Source: Bacillus spizizenii TU-B-10 (GTDB lineage: Bacteria; Bacillota; Bacilli; Bacillales; Bacillaceae). From it: a stretch of 64,000 nucleotides of DNA. Position numbers and translations under genes: made by a program. A model generated the notes under the pieces. The model was not told the DNA's origin, did not search any database, and saw only the letters and a program-made list of their open reading frames with translations. This document shows, piece after piece, positions 17,845-27,099 of this stretch (positions are counted from its first letter, which is position 1; every line of letters begins with the position of its first letter). Where the stretch lies: assembly GCF_000227465.1 (NCBI RefSeq), contig NC_016047.1, positions 3,328,857-3,392,856 on the forward strand, in the 5' to 3' direction.

Positions 17845-19113
17845 TTACAGATGAACACTTGCTTCCCTTTCTTTGATCAGGTCGGACCGTTCTGCTTTAG
17901 CCAGCTTTGTGAACAGCAAAATGCCAATACCCGCAATAATTTCGACAACCCCTCCGACAGCGATCACAGTTCCTGAGCCAAAAGCGTTTGCAGCATACCC
18001 GCAAATGACAGCTCCGGCAGGTATGGAAATATTAGAGATCATATGTATAACGGCATAGACCTGCGGCTGATCCTCACTATCCACAGAGGTCTGGATAATC
18101 GTGTACTCTGGAACATTAACAGCACTGACTGCGGCGCCAAAGGTAAACGCAGCGAGAAAGACGAGCGGCAAAAAGGTATTCATACCGGTAATAAAGAAAG
18201 CGAATCCTTCAATAATGCCGGCAGTTACGAATAACAGGCCGTATCTGTTTACTTTGACTTTCGCCAGCACAAATCCCAATAAAAATGCGCCTGCGGCAGT
18301 GGTGGCCTTTAAAAGCGAGTAAACAATCGGCTGGCCGTTTAAATCCTCCGCAACGTAAACTGCTGAGAGCGCTTCCCAAGGGGCTGCCGCGAAATTCATA
18401 AAGATACAATAAATGGCGAGTGGATATAAAATTTGATGTCTTCTCACGAGCGTAAAACCGCGTTTCAGTCTGCCGGTATATGTGCCTCTCTGCGTAACGA
18501 CAGCAGACTCTGATTGGGATTCAACCGCAGTGTACTTAATAAAAAGGACGAGAAAACCAGAAACCAAATAGAGAACAAGTGCAATAAGCATTGTATAAGA
18601 AGGGCTGATAAATGTAAGAAAAGCGCCGCATAACGTGACAGCTCCGAGCCGGACAATTTGAGCGGAGGATTGCAGCACGGCGTTTGCTTTTTGAATGCCC
18701 TGTTCATTTACGATTTGGGGAATTAAAGCTATGGAGGCGGGATTGTAGGCAGCCCCTGTAGCAGAATGGACAATCATAAGTGTCATGACAAACCACAGCG
18801 GAGAGAAGCCCGCAAAATGACAAAGAGGAATAATCAAGACAATCACAGCCCTTGTCAGATCTGAAAAGTACATCCAAAATTTCAGCGTATTCTGTTTCAT
18901 GAAAGGACCCGTCACAGGCGCCAGCACAGCTTCCGGCAAAAAAGTAACAGCAATCAATAAAGCAGTGCCGATCGCACCTTTGCCGTCATAAATTAAAAAC
19001 CATAATATCGAATTAAATGCGAACATATCGCCGGATATCTTGACTATTCTTGAGAAAAAAAGATAATTGAAATTTCTCTTCCAGATGCTATCACTTTCAA
19101 TTAAATTCACCAT
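17845..19113 (-). CDS. yvqJ: Major facilitator superfamily transporter
   Basis: 422 residues with about twelve predicted transmembrane helices and the general MFS layout of bacterial drug exporters (FLPEAVLAPVTGPFM, the helix 2-3 region). The cargo is unknown. It is monocistronic: terminators lie on both sides, and the downstream one is split by the repeat element. Similarity to recalled YvqJ and gene order support the name. Confidence 0.88.
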   Translation of the reverse strand: MVNLIESDSIWKRNFNYLFFSRIVKISGDMFAFNSILWFLIYDGKGAIGTALLIAVTFLPEAVLAPVTGPFMKQNTLKFWMYFSDLTRAVIVLIIPLCHFAGFSPLWFVMTLMIVHSATGAAYNPASIALIPQIVNEQGIQKANAVLQSSAQIVRLGAVTLCGAFLTFISPSYTMLIALVLYLVSGFLVLFIKYTAVESQSESAVVTQRGTYTGRLKRGFTLVRRHQILYPLAIYCIFMNFAAAPWEALSAVYVAEDLNGQPIVYSLLKATTAAGAFLLGFVLAKVKVNRYGLLFVTAGIIEGFAFFITGMNTFLPLVFLAAFTFGAAVSAVNVPEYTIIQTSVDSEDQPQVYAVIHMISNISIPAGAVICGYAANAFGSGTVIAVGGVVEIIAGIGILLFTKLAKAERSDLIKEREASVHL

Positions 19114-19244
19114 CTATCAGAGCCCCCCACTGCCTATTTTTTACATCTATTTGTTACAATATCTCATTTTCCCACTTTTCAGTCAATAATTCATAAGGTT
19201 CATTTTTTGTCGTAAAATGGGAGATTGACAGAATGAAAAACAAA

Positions 19245-19275
19245 AAAGCCGGCATGTAGAGAACACGCCGGCTTT
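19245..19275 (-). terminator. yvqK-btu operon terminator
   Basis: AAAGCCGGC pairs with GCCGGCTTT across a 13-base loop, followed on the minus strand by a T-run. It ends the B12 operon reading leftwards. Confidence 0.85.
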
Positions 19276-19305
19276 CATTTTCTTTTTTTATGATTCGCTG
19301 CTGTT

Positions 19306-19869
19306 TTAGTCCCGAAACACAATAGCGCTTCTTTCATATTCCACGTCGTCAATGCCGCTTCTCACATTCACAACCCGTGCGGCAGCAAAGAAATAATCGG
19401 AAAGACGATTGAGATAACGCAGCACTGTTTCATGAATCTCCTCCGATTTCATCAGTGCCACCACTCGGCGTTCCGCCCGCCTTGTTATGGTACGCGCCGC
19501 ATGGAGAAGCGAAGCACCCTTCGAGCCGCCTGGAAGAATAAATTTCTTTAGTTCCGGCGCTTCTGATGTATAGGCATCAATGCGCGTTTCTAAAAAGGAA
19601 ACGGATTCTTCAGTTAGTTTATAGTCTTTTCTTTCTGTGACGATTGCCAGATCGCCTCCGCAGTCAAACAGCTCATGCTGGATGATCAGCAGCTCGGCTG
19701 TCAAATCTTCAAAGCCGGGCTGCCCGGAAAGCTCTGCCAAAGCTAGCCCGACAAAGCTATTCAGCTCGTCAATCGTGCCGTAACTTTCAACGCGGAGGCT
19801 GTCCTTGTCCGTTCTGCCTCCGACTAAGCTCGTTTGTCCCTTATCGCCTGTTTTGGTATATAGTTTCAT
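19306..19869 (-). CDS. yvqK: PduO-type ATP:cob(I)alamin adenosyltransferase
   Basis: 187 residues with the PduO motifs TKTGDKGQTSL near the N-terminus (ATP binding), VESYGTIDELNS and RLSDYFFAAARV. It transfers the adenosyl group of ATP to reduced corrinoid, making coenzyme B12. It is the last gene of the operon yvrC-yvrB-yvrA-yvqK, 21 bases after yvrA. The protein ends FRD-stop. The frame then stays open for N-S-S-E-S and a second TAA at 19288-19290, and those residues match my memory of the 168 C-terminus, so this allele seems six residues shorter. The catalytic core is intact. Confidence 0.92.
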   Translation of the reverse strand: MKLYTKTGDKGQTSLVGGRTDKDSLRVESYGTIDELNSFVGLALAELSGQPGFEDLTAELLIIQHELFDCGGDLAIVTERKDYKLTEESVSFLETRIDAYTSEAPELKKFILPGGSKGASLLHAARTITRRAERRVVALMKSEEIHETVLRYLNRLSDYFFAAARVVNVRSGIDDVEYERSAIVFRD

Positions 19870-19890
19870 ACATGAGTCTCCTTTACAGAC

Positions 19891-21216
19891 TTATTCAAAC
19901 AGCTCTGCCGCCTCTTTTACACATTCAGCTGTCCCTTTCTGTATCAATTGATTCAGCCGCTGTTCTGTGTTTTGAGATTGCTGAGTTTGTGTCGCGGCGA
20001 TGAGAATATCCCCCTCTGTCAGTCCGTCTCCGAGCACTTTCACCCGTTCGGCTTCGGCGGTCATTAGGGCTTTGACGAAGAATTGATCCGCCGCATAGCC
20101 GTTGATCAAAATCCAGATCGAAAAGCCGGTCATGACGCATATGAAAACGGATAACTCTCCATCTTTATACGTTCGATTCACAAAACGGTCAAGCCTTCCC
20201 GGAGAAGCCATCGCACAAGTTTCGGGCAGATGAAAACCGTTTTCTAATAGGCAGGCCGTAAGCCCCTCTACAGGATCTGCCTGAACTGGCAGCCGTTTAT
20301 GGATCAGCGTCCTGCTCCATGAGAACCCTGCACCGATAGGCGCTGAGGACAATGTTCGAAGCGGGATTTCCGTTTGCAGTAGAATGTCATCGCTCCCCGC
20401 CTGCAGCAATGTTTCAAATGGGATAGGCCGCTGCTTTACGCTGTCTTTTTCAGGCTGAATCACAACCATCGGTTTAGGTGAGCTGTGATGAACCAAAGCG
20501 GTGACATCTGTATCGTACACCGCCTTTATGTCTGAGACAGCATATTCCGGTTTTTGCTTAGGCCCGGCTGTACCGTTTTTCATAAACAAGAGCTCATCAC
20601 AGTACAGGCTCGCGGTGTTCATATCATGAAAAACGCTGACAGCTGCCAATCCGCTATCTCTTGTCAGGCGTTTGATGAGATCAAGCAGTTCTTTTTGATA
20701 AGCCAAATCGAGAAAATTTGTCGGCTCGTCCAGAAATAAAATACGCGGCTGCTGCGCCAAAGCTTGAGCCAAATATACCCGCTGCTGTTCTCCTCCGCTT
20801 AGATCGCGGATCGATTTTTCCGCAAAAGCGGCCACTCCAGTTTGCTTCATTGCTTCCTGTACAATGGCTTCATCCTTTTCAGTATGCTGCCTGAATAGCC
20901 CTGTTTGGAATGGATATCTGCCGAAGGCTACCGTTTCTTTGACGGTAAAGGTAAAGGCTTGATCCGTTTTTTGCGGCAGGACGGCCATAATTTGCGCCAG
21001 TTCCTTCGGTTTATAGTCAGCCAGCGGTTTGCCAGCCAGATCAACGCTGCCTTCCTTGGCCGGCAGCGTACCTGTCAGCAAGTGCAAAAGCGTGGTTTTT
21101 CCGCTCCCATTAGGGCCGAGAATGCCGAGAAATTCACCCTTCTCCACTGTTAAGCTGACATTGTTGATCAGCCTGCTATCCCCGTATCCTCCCGACAGCC
21201 CTTCTGCCTTTATCAT
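19891..21216 (-). CDS. yvrA: Corrinoid ABC transporter ATPase fused to a CbiZ-like amidohydrolase
   Basis: 441 residues. Residues 1-250 are an ABC ATPase: Walker A GPNGSGKTT, signature LSGGEQQRV, Walker B RILFLDEPT. Residues about 265-441 match the CbiZ adenosylcobinamide amidohydrolase fold (LSSAPIGAGFSWSRTLIHK, VEGLTACLLENG, LTEGDILIAATQ). The ATPase drives BtuCF-type import. CbiZ removes the nucleotide loop of foreign corrinoids so they can be rebuilt. The start overlaps yvrB by 4 bases. The fusion couples uptake and remodelling; also called btuD/btuR-type in some annotations. Confidence 0.9.
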   Translation of the reverse strand: MIKAEGLSGGYGDSRLINNVSLTVEKGEFLGILGPNGSGKTTLLHLLTGTLPAKEGSVDLAGKPLADYKPKELAQIMAVLPQKTDQAFTFTVKETVAFGRYPFQTGLFRQHTEKDEAIVQEAMKQTGVAAFAEKSIRDLSGGEQQRVYLAQALAQQPRILFLDEPTNFLDLAYQKELLDLIKRLTRDSGLAAVSVFHDMNTASLYCDELLFMKNGTAGPKQKPEYAVSDIKAVYDTDVTALVHHSSPKPMVVIQPEKDSVKQRPIPFETLLQAGSDDILLQTEIPLRTLSSAPIGAGFSWSRTLIHKRLPVQADPVEGLTACLLENGFHLPETCAMASPGRLDRFVNRTYKDGELSVFICVMTGFSIWILINGYAADQFFVKALMTAEAERVKVLGDGLTEGDILIAATQTQQSQNTEQRLNQLIQKGTAECVKEAAELFE

Positions 21217-22274
21217 AAGCTTCTCCCCCCGCGGTGCTGCCGAATTAAAATAAGAGCGAAAACAGGCGCCCCCGCCAAGGACGTAATGATCCCAATCGGC
21301 AGTTCAATCGGCTCAATGATCGTTCTGGAAAGCAGATCGGCTAAAACGAGAAAACCTGCTCCGAGCAAGGCGGACAGCGGCAGTAAATGCCGATGGTCAG
21401 TTCCCCACAAAAGCCTTGTGATATGCGGAATCACAAGGCCGACAAAGCCGATCGTGCCGGATACAGCCACAGCGCTTCCCGTCAAAAGAGAGCCGGCGAT
21501 CAAAATCAGCATTTTTCTCTGCTGGACACTGACTCCGAGAAGCTTTGCTTTGTCTTCTCCATAGGTCATTACGTTCAGCTCTCTTCCGTTTATGATCAGT
21601 AAAATCGTTCCTAAAAGAAAAAACGGCAGAAACAGAATAACATAGCTCCATCCCCTCATTGAGACGCTGCCAAGCAGCCAGTGCACAATCGGCAACAGGT
21701 TGTCGCCTGTTAGGGCAATGATAAGAGAAATAAATGCGCCCAAAAATGAGTTGATGATGACACCGGTCAAAATGAGGGTGGAGACAGACATTGAAGCATG
21801 AACGAGGCGGCTGAAGGAAAGGACCGCCGCAATCGTGACAAGTGCCGCGGCTACACTCACAACCGGGAGTGTAAACCCTCCGACGACAGGAAGCTGCAAG
21901 CCAAAAAACAAGGTCAACACCGCACCAACTGAAGCACCGGATGAAACGCCGAGTGTGTAGGGATCAGCAAGAGGATTTTTCAACAGTCCTTGAAAAGCGG
22001 CCCCTGCGATAGAAAGAGCCGCCCCCACAAGGGCGGCCAGCACAACTCTCGGCAGTCTAATATTCATCATAATATTTGTGTACATCGGGTCATCAGAGCC
22101 GATAGAGCCGCCGAAGCCTTCATGCCAAAAGACACGAAAGATAGCGGGGATAGGAATTTGCAGGCTGCCGCAAGATATTCCTAAGATGATGCTCGCAACT
22201 AAAAATGAGAAACCGATGATATATGCGGCATAACGATTATTCCTTAAACGTATCCGGGTAGATGCTTTCCGCAA
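21213..22274 (-). CDS. yvrB: Corrinoid ABC transporter permease (BtuC type)
   Basis: 353 residues with about ten hydrophobic helices and the FecCD/BtuC signatures LADPYTLGVSSGASVGA and the coupling region GFVGLVIPHITRLLWG. It forms the membrane channel for vitamin B12 uptake with YvrC (binding protein) and YvrA (ATPase). The TTG start at 22274 lies 38 bases inside yvrC with AGGGG upstream, indicating coupling. Confidence 0.9.
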   Translation of the reverse strand: MRKASTRIRLRNNRYAAYIIGFSFLVASIILGISCGSLQIPIPAIFRVFWHEGFGGSIGSDDPMYTNIMMNIRLPRVVLAALVGAALSIAGAAFQGLLKNPLADPYTLGVSSGASVGAVLTLFFGLQLPVVGGFTLPVVSVAAALVTIAAVLSFSRLVHASMSVSTLILTGVIINSFLGAFISLIIALTGDNLLPIVHWLLGSVSMRGWSYVILFLPFFLLGTILLIINGRELNVMTYGEDKAKLLGVSVQQRKMLILIAGSLLTGSAVAVSGTIGFVGLVIPHITRLLWGTDHRHLLPLSALLGAGFLVLADLLSRTIIEPIELPIGIITSLAGAPVFALILIRQHRGGRSL

Positions 22275-23181
22275 GTTCTTCGACCCCTTCGATCAGACGG
22301 GGGCCGGAACGTGTCACGAGATCAGGATTTACATCATACACACGATGATGTTTCACAGCATTGATTTCGCTCCAGCCATCGCGTTTTTCCACTGCTTTCG
22401 CTTTTACTCCGTCTGTTGTAATGATAGCATCAGGATTGAGTTTTACGATCGCCTCGTCTGTCATTTGCACCCAGCCTGTTTGGTCCGCTGCTGCGTTTTT
22501 AGCATGGATGACATTCAGCATTTCATTCATAAACGTGTCTTTTCCGGTTGTGTAAATGTCAGGATCAGGAGAAACCTCGATAAATACGCTTTTCTCCTCT
22601 TTTTTTGAAATGTTTTTTGCTTTTTCTTTAATATCCTGCAAATCTGATTTCATGCGTTTTACGAGCTGATCGGCTTTTTTCTCTGCCCCGGCAGCTTCTC
22701 CGATCATTTCGATTGATTTGTACACCTCGGAAAATGATTGTGCATCATTGACAGTCAGTACAGTAATGCCCGCGTCCTTCAGCTGTTTGATGGCATCCGC
22801 TGACGCTGACATGGAAGACTCATGGGCAAGAACGAGATCCGGCTTTAGAGAAATGACTTTCTCAACGTTTACATTCATGTCTCCGACCTTCTCAACCTTT
22901 TTGACTTCCTTTGGATATGTATCGTTCGTGGTGACACCGACCACTTTGTCACCGAGGCCGAGAGCGTATGTGATTTCTGTGTTGCTCGGCATTAATGAAA
23001 CAATCTTTTTCGGCTCCTTTTTGATGGTCACATCTTGATTTGACGCATCATCAATGGTGACAGGGAACGCTTCTGTCTTTTGTTTTGCCTTGGAATCCTT
23101 CTGATCCGCAGTATTGCCGCAGCCTGCCATCATAACGGCAGCCAGCAGAAGCGCAGTCCATATTCCGGCTAGTTTTTTCAT
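22237..23181 (-). CDS. yvrC: Corrinoid-binding lipoprotein (BtuF type)
   Basis: 314 residues from the ATG at 23181, which has AGGAGG correctly placed; an upstream in-frame ATG lies beside the riboswitch terminator and is unlikely. The lipobox VMMAGC gives the lipidated C21. The body is a TroA-like substrate-binding domain (PSNTEITYALGLGDKVVGVTTND, KPDLVLAHESS). It captures B12 outside the cell and delivers it to YvrB. It is the first gene of the operon and is controlled by the upstream cobalamin riboswitch. Confidence 0.92.
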   Translation of the reverse strand: MKKLAGIWTALLLAAVMMAGCGNTADQKDSKAKQKTEAFPVTIDDASNQDVTIKKEPKKIVSLMPSNTEITYALGLGDKVVGVTTNDTYPKEVKKVEKVGDMNVNVEKVISLKPDLVLAHESSMSASADAIKQLKDAGITVLTVNDAQSFSEVYKSIEMIGEAAGAEKKADQLVKRMKSDLQDIKEKAKNISKKEEKSVFIEVSPDPDIYTTGKDTFMNEMLNVIHAKNAAADQTGWVQMTDEAIVKLNPDAIITTDGVKAKAVEKRDGWSEINAVKHHRVYDVNPDLVTRSGPRLIEGVEELAESIYPDTFKE

Positions 23182-23203
23182 AACCTTTCCTCCTAAGTGA
23201 ACT

Positions 23204-23235
23204 AAAAAAAGCATCTCTACGATGGTAAAGATGCT
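23204..23235 (-). terminator. Riboswitch-controlled terminator upstream of yvrC
   Basis: On the minus strand AGCATCT pairs with AGATGCT and is followed by a run of seven T. It sits between the cobalamin aptamer and yvrC, where premature termination would shut off the operon. Confidence 0.8.
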
Positions 23236-23297
23236 GTAAACAACACAAAAAAGCCTATTGTTTACACATCATCTGTCCTCGCAGACTTCGTGCTGAT

Positions 23298-23414
23298 CAA
23301 ATAGGCAGGTATCCTGGCTTTTGACGCTATGGCCAATTACAGTGGCGGGACCGCACCGGCTTTTACCGGTTTCCCTATTAAGCCGGCTGTTGTTCACGGA
23401 CCGGCACCTATTTG
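23298..23414 (-). ncRNA. Cobalamin riboswitch aptamer
   Basis: The minus strand contains the B12 box AGCCAGGATACCTGCCTATT (23300-23319) and the upstream conserved GGGAA and GCCACTG segments. A closing stem pairs CAAATAG with CTATTTG at the ends. Downstream, AATAGGC (about 23253-23259) can pair with the GCCTATT of the closing stem, giving an alternative fold, and a TGTAAACAA/TTGTTTACA hairpin (23235-23266) and the terminator follow. Adenosylcobalamin is expected to reduce expression of yvrCBA-yvqK. This element accounts for most of the 399-bp gap between yvrC and yvrD. Confidence 0.93.
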
Positions 23415-23580
23415 ACATTCGTATCCTTTTTTCGGAGTAATTATACTATATGACTGACAGGCTTGTATATGCGCCCTGAATGACTTTTCCCCCTGTATAT
23501 GTATGGAAGCAAAATCCTCGTAAACACTAATTTTGTTCTTGTATACTTAATACCATCATCTATAAAAAGGAATGATTCTT

Positions 23581-24372
23581 ATGGATTTAAAGCTAAAAGA
23601 CAAACTCGTCTTAATCACCGGCTCGACTTCCGGCATCGGGAAAGCCGCAGCAAAAAGCTTTCTGCAAGAGGGAGCGGCAGTGATTGTCAACGGGCGCAAA
23701 CAGGAGACTGTCGATCGCACGATTGAAGAGCTTTCTGGATACGGAACGGTGCACGGCGTGGCAGCCGATTTGTCAAAAACAGATGAAGCAGCGGCTTTTA
23801 TTGAAAAAGTAAATGAAATCGGTGATATCGATATCCTTGTCAACAACCTTGGCTTCTTCGGGGTAAAAGACTTTGCCGATGTGACAGATGAGGAGTGGAA
23901 TCAATATTTTGAAGTGAACGTGATGAGCGCGGTTCGGACAAGCCGTCACTTCCTTCCAAAAATGCTTGCCAAAAACAGCGGCCGCATTTTAAATATCGCA
24001 AGTGAAGCAGGCATCAAACCGCTTCCAACAATGATTCCATACTCCATGACAAAAACGGCGCTGATCAGCCTTTCAAGAGGGATGGCTGAAATGACGAAAG
24101 GCACGAATGTGACAGTCAACTCAGTGCTTCCGGGACCTACTTGGACAGAGGGCGTGGCATCCTATATGGAAGGTGCCGCAAAAGCAGCCGGCCAGGATAC
24201 AGATACATTCATCAAAGACTATTTTAAAGTTAATGAGCCGACTTCTCTTATTCAGCGATACGCGACAGCAGAAGAAGTCGCCAACACGATCGTATTCCTC
24301 GCATCTGACGCCGCATCCGCCATCAACGGCACGGCACAGCGTGTGGAAGGCGGCATTATCCGTTCTCTGTAA
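23581..24372 (+). CDS. yvrD: Short-chain dehydrogenase/reductase
   Basis: 263 residues from the ATG at 23581; an ATG nine bases earlier is too close to the AAAAGG site. It has TGSTSGIG near residues 13-20, NNLG in place of the usual NNAG, a serine in NIASEAG and YSMTK as catalytic motif. It closely resembles SDRs annotated as oxidoreductases of unknown substrate. It is monocistronic and shares a terminator with yvrE. Confidence 0.88.
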   Translation: MDLKLKDKLVLITGSTSGIGKAAAKSFLQEGAAVIVNGRKQETVDRTIEELSGYGTVHGVAADLSKTDEAAAFIEKVNEIGDIDILVNNLGFFGVKDFADVTDEEWNQYFEVNVMSAVRTSRHFLPKMLAKNSGRILNIASEAGIKPLPTMIPYSMTKTALISLSRGMAEMTKGTNVTVNSVLPGPTWTEGVASYMEGAAKAAGQDTDTFIKDYFKVNEPTSLIQRYATAEEVANTIVFLASDAASAINGTAQRVEGGIIRSL

Positions 24373-24377
24373 TATAC

Positions 24378-24410
24378 AAAAAACGCATCCGTGTTTCGGA
24401 TGCGTTTTTT
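24378..24410. terminator. Bidirectional terminator between yvrD and yvrE
   Basis: AAAAAACGCATCCG and its exact complement form a 14-bp stem around TGTTT, with T-runs on both strands. Confidence 0.92.
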
Positions 24411-25288
24411 TATACATCTCCAGCGAATGGAACCGGCTGATAGCCGCCTGTTTCCAATTTTGCTGAAAACAATCCTCCCGCGTGAGGCTGCTCGTATCTT
24501 TCTGTTTCTGTCATTTGTTCCGTTGCCGTTGTGATGTAGAGGGTTTTTAAGTCTCTGCCTCCGAACGCGCAGCACGTGACATATTTAGCCGGCACGCTGA
24601 TTGAATCGATTTCTTTTTTCTGAAACGGGTCAATGTGTACCACGCGGCTGCCGCCAAACAGCGCCACCCACAGCATGCCATTTTGGTCGATTGTCATGCC
24701 GTCCGGCAATCCTTCTGATTGATCAAAACGATAGACGGGTTCTGGATTTGAGACATCTCCGCTTTCAGGATCATACCTGTAGCGCACAATTTCCTGTGTC
24801 GGCGTGTCGATGTAATACATCAAATTCCGCTCGCGATCCCAATCCAAACCGTTCGAGGTGGAGACTTGATCTTTCATTTTGATAAGTCTGCCGTCTGGAT
24901 CCAAACGGTATAACGAAGCCTGTTTTTGTTCGCCTTCCATGCTCGTCGTCCCCGCCCAAAGTCTTCCATACGGGTCACATTTCGCGTCATTAAAACGCAG
25001 GCTCTCATCCATATCCTTCGGCTGTTTGATCTTTTCCAAGCTGTCATCCTGAACATGATACAGGTAGAACCCGTCCTTCATCGTCATAATCAGCTCATCC
25101 TTTGTATATTTCGCAAGCGCGGTCACAAAGGACTTGAATTTGATCGACCGGTTGATTTTTTCTTCAGGATCGAAGATGTGGAGCTCGCTCCCTAAGATAT
25201 CGACCCAATATAAGCGGCCGTTTTCTTCATCCCATAACGGGCCTTCACCAATCACTGCCCGAGTGTCTGCTTCCAATACTGCGTCCAT
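24410..25288 (-). CDS. yvrE: SMP-30/gluconolactonase-like protein
   Basis: 292 residues with the six-bladed beta-propeller of the SMP-30/regucalcin family. Visible motifs are GEGPLWDEENGRLYWVDI at the start (metal-binding E), RFNDAKCDPYGRLWAGT, STSNGLDWD and EGLPDGMTIDQNGMLWVALFGG. Members hydrolyse sugar lactones with a divalent metal. The physiological substrate here is unknown. It stands alone between yvrD and the yvrGH operon. Confidence 0.88.
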   Translation of the reverse strand: MDAVLEADTRAVIGEGPLWDEENGRLYWVDILGSELHIFDPEEKINRSIKFKSFVTALAKYTKDELIMTMKDGFYLYHVQDDSLEKIKQPKDMDESLRFNDAKCDPYGRLWAGTTSMEGEQKQASLYRLDPDGRLIKMKDQVSTSNGLDWDRERNLMYYIDTPTQEIVRYRYDPESGDVSNPEPVYRFDQSEGLPDGMTIDQNGMLWVALFGGSRVVHIDPFQKKEIDSISVPAKYVTCCAFGGRDLKTLYITTATEQMTETERYEQPHAGGLFSAKLETGGYQPVPFAGDV

Positions 25289-25356
25289 GTGTTACACCTC
25301 TTTAGCTTCAGTCTATATATTGTTATTCCCGGCAAAAAGGTGTCCAAACCACATGT

Positions 25357-27099
25357 TTATTGTTTTTTGAAAAGGATGGTAATGACCGTTCCAATGTTCA
25401 TTCTGCTGTTTACATGAATCGTCCCGTTATGCAGATGGACAAGCTCCTTGGCAATGGCGAGCCCGAGGCCCGTTCCGGCAGATGGATCTTTTGTGTTCGT
25501 CCCTCTGTAGTAACGGTTAAATAAATGGGTAATCGTTTCTTCATCCATTCCTTTCCCATTGTCCTTAACCTTCAACGAAATATGATTTTTTGTTTGTTCC
25601 AGAATGACCTGAATTTCTGTTCCTTTGTCGTTGTGCTTTACGGCATTCCCAAGCAGATTTTCTAATATGCGCCTGAACCATGCTTCATCAAGCGCAAATT
25701 CAATATGCTCTTCTTTGGATACAAAGGAGATATCATACCCTTCAGAAAACGGGTTTTTCTTGAAATCCTCAATGACATTTTTAAAAAACGGGATCAGGTT
25801 TGTGAGCTTTCTCTCAATTGGAAGAGCATCATTTTTCAGCCGATACGTTAAATTTAAGTCTTCAATCAGCTTGGACATGTATTCGGATTTTTCTCTGACA
25901 ACCTGTCCCATTTCTTTCACTTCTTCCGGCGACCAATCATACTGCTTCGACTCAAGCATCATGCTGTAACCGTAAATACTGCTGAGCGGTGTTTTTAAGT
26001 CATGCGACAAACCGGCAATCCATTCTTCTCTTGTCGCCTGGATTTTTTCTCTGTTTCTTTTATCCCGTCTCAGCGTTTCAGTCAACTGATCCATTGATTC
26101 AAATATCTCACCGAAGAAGCGGTACGGCTGTTTGATTTTCCCCTTTTTGTTTTTGCTGACAGGAAGGCCTTTCCGGTTTTTCGGTTCCTCAAGCTTCCCT
26201 TTTGATAGATTGACCAGCCATTTAATCGTGTGAAAAATCGGCAGCCCGAACCGGAACATATACCAAACGGTCATCCAAATGATATACAGGAACAGGACAC
26301 CCATAATCAGGAACATCGCCTTTAGCACAACCTTCAGAAACGATTTGTTAAACTCCTGATCGGTTACATAGACAGGGTTCGGCACCGTAGCGACCATCCA
26401 TCTGTCTTTATTGAGGATCTTAACGGAAATTTCCCGTTTATAGTTCCAAGGCTTAGAGCTGTATTTAAGCAGCTCCAGCTGGTTCATCGTTTTTCTTTCA
26501 CTTTTTGTGCTGTTAATGCTGTCGAGAATGTTTCCATTGCTGTCTAATAAGTAAATGGCTCCTTTTTCCCGCTTAATATAGTCGATGGTGCTGGACTGAT
26601 AATGTGCTAGAGAATCTATCTTTTGTTCGCGCTTTTCAACGGAAGTCAACAGCTGTTCGCTCTTTGATTTCCAGCCGGACAATAGAAGATACGACTTATC
26701 TTCAATATTGATGGCCCAATAATTCAGCTTATAGTTATTAAGCTTTTTGGTTTTATAAATAGACAAGAGCTCTTTCTTGGTATAGGTGCCGGGCACGTCT
26801 TTCGGCACGCTGTAGGAATAATCGGTTTTCCCATCGGAATCAATGATTTGCATCCAGCCATGCTGTTTATCGACAGATTTCTTCAGAAAATTATCGACTT
26901 CCCATGTCCCGTTTTCGTTTACATCGAGATATGCCTCAAGTGTGTCGGTGGTTGCCTTTGTCAGCCCAGAATTCGATTCCGCATCGCTAAATCGAGCGTC
27001 TAAATAGAAAAATGAAGCGACAAGCATTACCGTAAGCAGCAGGATCACAATCAGCATCTGCCCAAAAAAGTGAAACAAAAACTTCCATCTTAATCTCAT
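25357..27099 (-). CDS. yvrG: Sensor histidine kinase YvrG
   Basis: 580 residues: transmembrane helix about 11-31, a large extracytoplasmic sensor domain (about 35-260), a second helix (about 262-290), HAMP-like linker, DHp domain with the H-box GLSHDLKTPLSSIYGY and a HATPase domain (NLLGNAVKHNDKG, AGTGLGLAIAKEL). In B. subtilis it pairs with YvrH in a system linked to cell-surface homeostasis and expression of wall and antibiotic genes. It overlaps yvrH by 4 bases. Confidence 0.93.
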   Translation of the reverse strand: MRLRWKFLFHFFGQMLIVILLLTVMLVASFFYLDARFSDAESNSGLTKATTDTLEAYLDVNENGTWEVDNFLKKSVDKQHGWMQIIDSDGKTDYSYSVPKDVPGTYTKKELLSIYKTKKLNNYKLNYWAINIEDKSYLLLSGWKSKSEQLLTSVEKREQKIDSLAHYQSSTIDYIKREKGAIYLLDSNGNILDSINSTKSERKTMNQLELLKYSSKPWNYKREISVKILNKDRWMVATVPNPVYVTDQEFNKSFLKVVLKAMFLIMGVLFLYIIWMTVWYMFRFGLPIFHTIKWLVNLSKGKLEEPKNRKGLPVSKNKKGKIKQPYRFFGEIFESMDQLTETLRRDKRNREKIQATREEWIAGLSHDLKTPLSSIYGYSMMLESKQYDWSPEEVKEMGQVVREKSEYMSKLIEDLNLTYRLKNDALPIERKLTNLIPFFKNVIEDFKKNPFSEGYDISFVSKEEHIEFALDEAWFRRILENLLGNAVKHNDKGTEIQVILEQTKNHISLKVKDNGKGMDEETITHLFNRYYRGTNTKDPSAGTGLGLAIAKELVHLHNGTIHVNSRMNIGTVITILFKKQ

